From contig NZ_CP114413.1 of assembly GCF_027270315.1 (NCBI RefSeq), positions 7,006,001 to 7,070,000 on the forward strand: 64,000 bases of DNA, read 5' to 3'. Below, in pieces: positions 57,946 to 64,000 of the stretch. A program made the position numbers and the translations under genes. The DNA comes from Streptomyces cinnabarinus. Its GTDB lineage: Bacteria > Actinomycetota > Actinomycetes > Streptomycetales > Streptomycetaceae. The stretch's first letter is position 1. Each line of letters begins with the position of its first letter. Under the pieces are notes generated by a model. That model saw only the letters and a program-made list of their open reading frames with translations, had not been told where the DNA came from and did not search any database.

Positions 57946-60900
57946 GGGCTTCGCGGTCTCTCGGCGGGGGCGCAAGGAAGTCGGGCATGCCCAGCAGGGG
58001 CGGGGCCGGAGGACCGCTCGGCAGCCGGCGCGGGGGCGCCACGTCCATGAGCTGGTTGGTGGCGACCGCGACCAGGTCGGTGAGCCGATGGTCGAACCCG
58101 TCGCTGGTCACGCCGACGAAGAGCGGGTACTTGCGGCGCGCCCGCCTATCCGAGAACACCCTCCTCAGCTCGTCCGGGAGGTCGACCTCATCGTCCTCCC
58201 GGAGAACGATCACCCCGGTGAGCGGGCGATTCGCGCGGGCGAAGTCGTCGAGGGCCTCCTGGAGTTCGATGGCGCGAAGGTCCCGCGGGTCGATGATCAG
58301 GATGCTGATCCCGGAGAGGCGCTCGGCTTCGTCGAGGCGGTCGGCGAGTGAGCCGTCGATCCTGCCGACGGACATGGTCAGCCCCTGCTCAACGATGACC
58401 CGCTCAGCGCGCCGCACGAGGGGTGTGGCACCGGGCGAAAGGAACACCTGGGCGTGTGCGGACGGTCTGGGCACCGGCTGGGCACGGAAGGCCGGGAGGA
58501 CGGAGGCCAGGTCGAGGTCGGGCGTGGTGGGCAGGCGATAGTGTTCCGCCGCGGTGCGGACCGCGCGCGCGACGGTTGCGACGACCCGGCGATACGGTTC
58601 GCCGTTCGGCTCGGTGCGCAGCAGGTGCCGCAGCCCGTGCTGGGCGTACTCCTCACCCATCTCGGGCTCCAGCCACTGGTACCGTGCCGCGCTGTCGGGG
58701 AGGGACACGGGCTGGGGCGCCCACATGACGGGGACGAGCGCGCGGGCGTCGACCCCGCTGAACCGTTGATGCCGCCCCAGTCTCTCGGTGAAGGCCGCGA
58801 ACTCGCTTCCGCAGCGCGGGCTGTTGAAGTACGCCGGTGAGTACAGCGCCACGAAGGTCCGGCAGGAGCCGACGGTACGGCTCAGCCGCGAGAGTTCCTC
58901 GAAGGACGGCTGCTCGAAGAAGTCCTCGACCCGGGCGGACAGCTCGGTCATCAGGTCGTTGTAGAAGCGGTTGACGTAAGGGTCTTCAGCGTCGGTCCGC
59001 GCCCAGCTGAGGAAGAAGTACGGGGATTCCGTGGTCCGGACGGACCCTGCGGCGGGGACCCGTGACGGGCGGTACGGCCGGGGGACGAAGGCACGCAACC
59101 GCGGGCCCGTCCCCGTGACCAGGACCCGTCCCAACGACGTGAGCGGCGGCCTTACCGCTTCGGGGAGCACCGGCTCGTCCAGTCCGTCCACGACGACGAT
59201 CCAGGGTCGGCGCATGGTGCGCAGCCGGTCGAAGAAGGCTTGGACACCGGCATCGGTGTCGGCCGTGGCGGTCCCCGCGATCACCGCCTCCGCCTCGGCG
59301 TACCGGGTGCGGATCTCGGCCACGGTGCTGCCGCTGACCCAGACGGCCAGGTCCACGGTGCGCTCGTCCCATTCCCGGCGCAGAAGGCCCGAGGCGGCAT
59401 ACCGTCGCTGATCCGCCAACTCGCCGCCCAGCACGATCGGTTCGGACCAGTCCTGGTCGGCCAGTTCCTCGGCGAGGACGGCGGCCCCTCCCCGCGGTGC
59501 GCGCGGGAGGTCCCCGATCAGGAAGCGGGAGGGGCGCTTCGGGGCGCCGCCGAGGGGAAGGTGCGAGCGCACGGCGTCCAGGAAGCCCGGTTGATGCTCG
59601 AGTTCGCTGATGCCGACGACGGTGAACTTGTCCGGTGGGAGGGGCGCCCTGGCAAGCCCCACCAACTCGCGCGTCTGGAATACGGGAGCCCCGATGGGCG
59701 CGGACAGCCGCCGCCCACTCGCGGATTCGAAGACAAGCTCGCCCGAGGGGACGCGGCGCAGGACACCGAGCACGACGTCAGGTGATCCTCCAGGAGGTGG
59801 GGGGACGATGAGGCGGCACGGCGTGGCCGACGGCGCCCCGAGAGGTTCGGTCCAGGCAGGCGGGGTGAAGTTGCCGGGGTCGACGAGGTCGGAACTGGCG
59901 AGGAAGACACCGACCCCGGTGGCCTTGCTGTGCCATATGGGTTGGCACCAGGCCTCGTCGAACTCCTCCACCCGCCGACCACGGGCCCTGATCGCCATCA
60001 GCTCGCCATCCAGTGGCGCCACGGCCAGAATCAGCCGCGGCCCCAGAAGAACACCCGTGCCGACATGCTCCAGATGAGTACCCCCGCTCAGCTCGGTCGT
60101 CCGCCCGATCCTGCTGATGAGCACCGTCGCCGGGAGTTCCTCACTCCGCCCCGGACCCGCCGCCTCCGCACCCCCGCCCACCCCGAGCCGCCGCCTCGTC
60201 GCCAACGACGCCCGGGCGAAGGGCTGTAGCTGAGCTGGGAGTTGGGCCACCGCCTCCGGCAGATGGACGACCGCGGCGATCCCGTGCGGAGCGTGCGGGT
60301 GGGCTTCCAGATGCCGGGTGAAGGCGCGCAGGACCTCCCAGGCGTCGTGCGTCGTCAGCTGTGCGCCCAAGCGGGCACGGGCCGGCTCGCGGAAGGTCAG
60401 CACCGGATCGTGCCCCGGGACGTGGGTCACGGTGAGCAGTCCGCTGGTGAGGACCTCGGCGAGATCGGCCAACCGGGCTTCGGGTACCGCCTGTTCGCGC
60501 AGGGCGTGCAGCAACGGCAGGGTGAGTTCGGGCAGATGGGAGCAGAGGACCGCGAGCCGGACGGCGGGCGCCGAGGCCGTACGGACGAAGGCGTCCGCGA
60601 GGGCCTCGGGGTCGACCGGGGGGTCGCCGTGGGCGGGCCTGGGTTGCGGAGGACGCCCGGTGGCCGGGACGAGGACGGCGTCACAACCGACCGGGTCGGT
60701 GCCCATCACGGTCTTCGCCCAGCGGCCCAGGGAGTGCGGGGTGCAGGCGGCGACCGGCAGCGCCTGCCAGGGACCGAGTCCCTCCGACGCGCCGGAGTGC
60801 GGACGCCAGCGCAGGGGGACCCGGTGGCGCAGGGTGCTGTTGCGGCCGCCGGGGTGGGCGGCGGTGGCGCGTACGGCGGGCAGGTCCAGGGCAGAGCGCC

Positions 60901-61711
60901 GCCACAGGCGCGGCGGCAGCGGGTCGACCAGGAGCACGGGGACGCGCCGCCCCCAGTCGCTGAGCAACCGCCAGGGTGCCGGGCCGTGCCAGCCGCGGTC
61001 CGCGCAGTCGGTGAACACCAGCAGCAGTCGTCGGCCGTGGGCTCCGCTGCCGTGGTGCGGTACGCGGTCCGGCGGAACCCGGGCGCCCCCGTGGTCACGT
61101 ACGCCCGGCTGACCGTCGGCCCAGGTCCACTTCCAGGTGGACACTTTCCGGAAGACGCCGAGGCCGTCCAGGAGTCGGGTGAGGGCCTGCGCCGTCTCCT
61201 CCCACATGGTCATGGACAGGGAAGTGTCCACGAGTGCGACGACCTCGAACCACCGTTCCGCACGGGGCGAGAACAGCGGGACGAGCGGACCGCCGCGCGC
61301 GTAGTGGTCGACGGTGGCGTCGATGTCCAGCCGGGACCGGCTGCCGCCGCGCCAGGCCCGGCGGAACGGCTGGAGCGCCCGGCCGACGGCGAGTGTCTCG
61401 GGCAGCGCCTCCGCACGGCCCACCGACAGCGGCGTGCCGCGCACCCGGGCACCGCCGCCGGGGGTGTACGCGGAGACGTCCGGGTCGCTCGAAGGCGCGG
61501 CCGGCGGCGGGGGCGACTGGCGCGGCGCCGCGGCCGGCGCTGCGGCCGTCCGCGCGGAGGAGTGCTCGGCGGGGGCCGCGGGTCCGGGGCGGTCGGCGGC
61601 CGAGCGGGCCGCGGCCAGCCAGACGGCGTCCGCCAGGGTGCGGGCGTCCGCGCCGGCCGGAGCGCACGCCGCCAGCGCGGCGAGCAGCCGGTCGAGGCCG
61701 CCCTCAGGCAC
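57935..61711 (-). CDS. Giant SAV_2336-type vWA protein with degenerate protease, NB-ARC-like and TIR-like domains
   Basis: A 1258-residue multidomain protein. Residues 1-45 are the SAV_2336-type N-terminal helices; 41-100 a Pro/Ala linker; 150-275 a vWA-like domain with DTSLS at 162-166 and the family-typical WGRRVPVLLVDPLPPRLWRR; 365-510 helical. Residues 525-690 look like a trypsin fold without the catalytic His and Ser (LAVAP, PIGAPVF); 728-880 an NB-ARC-like segment with no P-loop but a Walker B-like VVVDGLDEP; 895-1058 a TIR/FxsC-like domain (SPYFFLSWARTD); 1085-1225 a second TIR-like domain. Start GTG 61711 overlaps the MoxR stop. Function: probable sensor-effector hub of a conflict system. 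Confidence 0.8.
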   Translation of the reverse strand: MPEGGLDRLLAALAACAPAGADARTLADAVWLAAARSAADRPGPAAPAEHSSARTAAAPAAAPRQSPPPPAAPSSDPDVSAYTPGGGARVRGTPLSVGRAEALPETLAVGRALQPFRRAWRGGSRSRLDIDATVDHYARGGPLVPLFSPRAERWFEVVALVDTSLSMTMWEETAQALTRLLDGLGVFRKVSTWKWTWADGQPGVRDHGGARVPPDRVPHHGSGAHGRRLLLVFTDCADRGWHGPAPWRLLSDWGRRVPVLLVDPLPPRLWRRSALDLPAVRATAAHPGGRNSTLRHRVPLRWRPHSGASEGLGPWQALPVAACTPHSLGRWAKTVMGTDPVGCDAVLVPATGRPPQPRPAHGDPPVDPEALADAFVRTASAPAVRLAVLCSHLPELTLPLLHALREQAVPEARLADLAEVLTSGLLTVTHVPGHDPVLTFREPARARLGAQLTTHDAWEVLRAFTRHLEAHPHAPHGIAAVVHLPEAVAQLPAQLQPFARASLATRRRLGVGGGAEAAGPGRSEELPATVLISRIGRTTELSGGTHLEHVGTGVLLGPRLILAVAPLDGELMAIRARGRRVEEFDEAWCQPIWHSKATGVGVFLASSDLVDPGNFTPPAWTEPLGAPSATPCRLIVPPPPGGSPDVVLGVLRRVPSGELVFESASGRRLSAPIGAPVFQTRELVGLARAPLPPDKFTVVGISELEHQPGFLDAVRSHLPLGGAPKRPSRFLIGDLPRAPRGGAAVLAEELADQDWSEPIVLGGELADQRRYAASGLLRREWDERTVDLAVWVSGSTVAEIRTRYAEAEAVIAGTATADTDAGVQAFFDRLRTMRRPWIVVVDGLDEPVLPEAVRPPLTSLGRVLVTGTGPRLRAFVPRPYRPSRVPAAGSVRTTESPYFFLSWARTDAEDPYVNRFYNDLMTELSARVEDFFEQPSFEELSRLSRTVGSCRTFVALYSPAYFNSPRCGSEFAAFTERLGRHQRFSGVDARALVPVMWAPQPVSLPDSAARYQWLEPEMGEEYAQHGLRHLLRTEPNGEPYRRVVATVARAVRTAAEHYRLPTTPDLDLASVLPAFRAQPVPRPSAHAQVFLSPGATPLVRRAERVIVEQGLTMSVGRIDGSLADRLDEAERLSGISILIIDPRDLRAIELQEALDDFARANRPLTGVIVLREDDEVDLPDELRRVFSDRRARRKYPLFVGVTSDGFDHRLTDLVAVATNQLMDVAPPRRLPSGPPAPPLLGMPDFLAPPPRDREAHDD

Positions 61712-62663
61712 GGGACAGCTCGGTGAGCAACAGGTCGTGCAGGTCCTGGCGTTGCCTGCCCTCGGGCGCCGAGTCCCCGGTGAGCAGGGCCACCGCGTTC
61801 AGCAGCTGGTCGACGGCGAGGTGGTGGCCGCTGTTCGCGCGGGCGACGAACTCCCTGATCAGCTCCAGGGCGTCGTCGTCGGGCAGTTCGCCGAAGTGCG
61901 CGCGCAGGATGTCCCGCAACAGGTCCGCCGTCAGCGGTGGCATCGTGTAGCGGACACAGCGGCGCAGGAAGGCCGGTGCGAAGTCCCGCTCGCCGTTGCT
62001 GGTCAGCACGATGAACGGGAACTCCGTACAGCGGATCCGGCCCCGCTCGACGGTCGCCGTGTCCCGGCTGTCCCAGAGCCGGACGGCGACCTTGTGCCGC
62101 CGGTGGCGGACGAGTTCCGGGATCTCGTACTCGCCGCGCTCCAGTACGTCGAGCAGGTCGCCCGGCAGGTCCAGGTCGCTCTTGTCGATCTCGTCGATGA
62201 GCAGGGCACAGGGGCGCTCCGCCGGGAGCAGGGCGGTGCCCAGGGGGCCGAGCTGGAGGAAGGGGGCGATGTCGTCGCCGTGCCGGCCCGCGAGGCGGTG
62301 CTGGCGGGCGGTCCGGCCGGTGGCGCCGCGCAGACTCTGGGCGTGGATGCGGCCCAGGGCGTCGTAGCGGTAGAGCGCCTCGGCAAGGGTGCTGCGCGAG
62401 GTGATGTGCCAGCGCAGCACCGGCCCGAGGGCCAGCTCGTGCGCGACCTGCTCGATGACCGTGGACTTCCCGGAGCCGGCCGGCCCGGTCACGAGCAGCG
62501 GGCGGCGCAGGTGCAGCGCCGCGTTCACAGCGTCGGCGAGCCCTTCCGGTGGCTGGTACTCGCGGTGCTGGGAGGCGCGTGGGAAGGTCCGCCACGGCGG
62601 GGGCGGGGCCAGCGCGGCCCGTCGCTGTACCCCGTCCCCTTGGTAATAGGGCTTCCAGGTCAC
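61704..62663 (-). CDS. MoxR-type AAA ATPase of the VMAP system
   Basis: A 319-residue AAA+ ATPase of the MoxR/dynein-related type. Walker A is GPAGSGKST at 60-68, Walker B LLIDEIDKSD at 154-163, sensor 1 FIVLTSNGERDF, and the arginine-finger region FLRRCVRYTMPPL. MoxR ATPases act as remodelling chaperones on vWA-domain partners (known), which here is the overlapping downstream gene. GTG 62663 overlaps the VMAP stop codon by four bases, so the three genes are translationally coupled. Confidence 0.92.
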   Translation of the reverse strand: MTWKPYYQGDGVQRRAALAPPPPWRTFPRASQHREYQPPEGLADAVNAALHLRRPLLVTGPAGSGKSTVIEQVAHELALGPVLRWHITSRSTLAEALYRYDALGRIHAQSLRGATGRTARQHRLAGRHGDDIAPFLQLGPLGTALLPAERPCALLIDEIDKSDLDLPGDLLDVLERGEYEIPELVRHRRHKVAVRLWDSRDTATVERGRIRCTEFPFIVLTSNGERDFAPAFLRRCVRYTMPPLTADLLRDILRAHFGELPDDDALELIREFVARANSGHHLAVDQLLNAVALLTGDSAPEGRQRQDLHDLLLTELSRA

Positions 62664-64000
62664 GACTCTTCCTCCAGCGCGGTGACGACACGTCGTTCGA
62701 ACGGGCGGCAGAACTCCAGCCAGTGCTCGTCGTGCCAGACAGCCCGGACGTCACCCAGACACGTCGGACAGTCCTGATGAGCCTTCCAGCGGTCGCGGTA
62801 GGCGTCGGCGAAGCCCCCCGGCAGGGTGTGCCACTGCTGCCGCACCACACTCCGCATGCGGTCGTCCGCCGCGGGGACGTCCGGGCGGGGCCACAGCACG
62901 ATGGGCGCGTAGGGCAGGAACAGGTCCAGGAGGTCCGGCAGGTCCTCGGGGTGGTGGTCCACGCCCACCGCCGTGGCGTACTGCCCGGCGCGCAGCGCGA
63001 ACTCCAGTCCGCCGCGGTCGTGCAGGATTCGCGCGTCGACCCACTCCACGGGGACCTGCCCGCAGGCGGCCATGGCCTGGAGGGACTTGCGCGCGGCGTC
63101 GTTGGCCTCCGCGTTGCCCTTGGCGGGGTCGAGCCGGCCGCTCCAGCGGACCACGACGGTGTGATGGGCGCCCAGGAAGTGGTGACCGACCGTCTCCTCC
63201 TCGGGCCACCACTCGGCCACCAGGTGGGCGGGCGCGGCCACGTCCACGTTCACCAGCAGGTCCGGGGCGGGCAGTTGGCCGCGTGCCCAGGACAGTGCCT
63301 GCTCGATGGCCCGGACCGCCCCGGCGCGGTCGGGGGAGACCCGGGGAGAGGTCCACTGTGCCGGGCGCTCGGTGCCGCCGCGCACGAGATGGGCCTCCAC
63401 CTCCTCCGGCCAGCCCGTCCACCCTCCGGCCAGGCTGATGACCAGCCGCAGCCGCTGCTGTTCGCGGTCCGCAGCGAAGTCCCTGAGCGCGTCGTTGAAC
63501 CAGGTGGTGACCCGGTGCTCGCGGGCCCAGGCGCGCAGCGGGCTGTGCTCGCCGCCGAGTCCGGTGAGGTCGGCGACCGCCGCGAGGAACCGGGCCAGTC
63601 CCGCTCCGGGCTCGCCGTCGGCCGGCTGGGCCCTGAGGGCGGCGTACTCCAGCAGGCCGGGCAGCAGCCGCCCGCCCTCCGGCAGGGGCGGGAGACCGGC
63701 CAGTCGCCCGGCGGTGCGCAGCAGGTCGCTGGTGAGGGTGTCGCCCACCGCGTCCTCCACGAGGTCCGACAGGCGCACGCACTCCCGCAGCGCCGTGGTC
63801 ACCTCGACCACCCGTTCCCGCCATACGGGGTCCGCCTCGCCCTCGGCCCGGCCCGCGACGGCGAAGTCGCGCAGCTCCTCCAGCACGGTGGGGGTCAGCC
63901 GCTCGGGGAGGCTGCCGGCCGGTGTCCGCCACATCTCCACCGCCTCCCGCAGCACTTGGCGCCCGAGGGGTCCTACGCTCTCCCCGGACGCGACCGCGGT
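62660..64000 (-). CDS. VMAP (vWA-MoxR-associated protein), 5' end beyond the window
   Basis: At least 447 codons are visible; the frame stays open to the right edge, so the start lies outside. The visible part ends with the VMAP C-terminal domain (DLPDLLDLFLPYAPIVLWPRPDVP... and DCPTCLGDVRAVWHDEHWLEFCRPFERRV), in the order typical of PF20028-type proteins. A middle helical domain (LRAWAREHRVTTWFNDALRDF) precedes it. VMAPs usually carry N-terminal effector-associated domains that decide the effector; that part is not visible. A GTG at 63955 could also start a 431-residue form. Overlaps the MoxR gene by four bases. Confidence 0.85.
   Translation of the reverse strand, partial: TAVASGESVGPLGRQVLREAVEMWRTPAGSLPERLTPTVLEELRDFAVAGRAEGEADPVWRERVVEVTTALRECVRLSDLVEDAVGDTLTSDLLRTAGRLAGLPPLPEGGRLLPGLLEYAALRAQPADGEPGAGLARFLAAVADLTGLGGEHSPLRAWAREHRVTTWFNDALRDFAADREQQRLRLVISLAGGWTGWPEEVEAHLVRGGTERPAQWTSPRVSPDRAGAVRAIEQALSWARGQLPAPDLLVNVDVAAPAHLVAEWWPEEETVGHHFLGAHHTVVVRWSGRLDPAKGNAEANDAARKSLQAMAACGQVPVEWVDARILHDRGGLEFALRAGQYATAVGVDHHPEDLPDLLDLFLPYAPIVLWPRPDVPAADDRMRSVVRQQWHTLPGGFADAYRDRWKAHQDCPTCLGDVRAVWHDEHWLEFCRPFERRVVTALEEES

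Noticed and set aside
1..64000. tRNA, rRNA, CRISPR, transposase or integrase genes
   Set aside because: No candidate sequences with the needed folds, repeats or conserved motifs were seen on either strand.

Overview
The window reads as a piece of a Streptomyces (or very close actinomycete) chromosome. GC content and third-position GC are very high throughout. Typical streptomycete families are present: DUF5954, AldO-type alditol oxidase, SAV_2336-type proteins, and ABC sugar importers with no ATPase of their own. Many genes carry a TANNNT -10-like hexamer 6-8 nt before the start codon instead of a ribosome binding site, the hallmark of leaderless actinobacterial transcripts. I see no rRNA, tRNA, insertion sequence, CRISPR array or prophage.

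Layout. 1-4.1 kb (minus strand): assimilatory sulfate reduction operon sir - 59-aa zinc-ribbon protein - cysH - cysC - cysD - cysN (cysN cut by the left edge), preceded by a 27-codon leader peptide. 4.4-9.5 kb: a GNAT acetyltransferase, a secreted protein, a GAF-domain regulator and an AidB-like acyl-CoA dehydrogenase. 9.6-16.8 kb: small housekeeping and stress-type genes (YihY/BrkB membrane protein, NmrA-like oxidoreductase divergent from two AraC regulators, two VOC proteins, a lipoprotein, DUF5954, ThuA). 16.8-19.1 kb: a LacI regulator and a D-2-hydroxyacid dehydrogenase. 19.2-23.4 kb: a carboxylesterase, homocysteine S-methyltransferase and an FAD aromatic hydroxylase.

23.6-30.8 kb is a secreted plant cell-wall degradation cluster: GH43 arabinofuranosidase, GH43 exo-beta-1,3-galactanase with ricin-type CBM13, PL4 rhamnogalacturonan lyase, CE12-type rhamnogalacturonan acetylesterase, and a DUF2264 protein. 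A second, related block at 46.3-55.5 kb carries a GH2 beta-galactosidase, two sugar ABC permeases, a Tat lipoprotein binding protein, a GH30 endo-beta-1,6-galactanase with a ricin domain, and a ROK repressor. Together they suggest use of type II arabinogalactan and rhamnogalacturonan I (arabinose and galactose side chains removed outside, galacto-oligosaccharides imported, then cleaved by GH2). LacI-type AAGCGCTT palindromes and a shared promoter motif may link parts of this programme. aldO at 55.6-56.9 kb may oxidise sugar alcohols.

30.8-46.2 kb holds cell-surface and regulatory genes: a SpaA-fold secreted protein, another secreted protein, a VOC protein, a PEP-mutase/isocitrate-lyase family protein, TetR, a LuxR two-component system divergent from an FtsX-type ABC exporter, a secreted nuclease/phosphatase-fold protein with a jacalin domain, a His-rich Tat-exported PHP protein, and a small operon around a sigma-factor-like protein.

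56.9-64 kb (minus strand) is the most striking region: a tightly overlapping VMAP - MoxR AAA ATPase - giant SAV_2336/vWA protein - KGGVGR ATPase array. The 1258-aa protein joins a vWA module, a protease fold lacking catalytic residues, an NB-ARC-like segment lacking a P-loop, a TIR-like domain and a second TIR-like C-terminal domain. This matches the vWA-MoxR-VMAP ternary systems predicted to act in biological conflict or self/non-self signalling. The gene upstream continues past the right edge, so the system is only partly in view.
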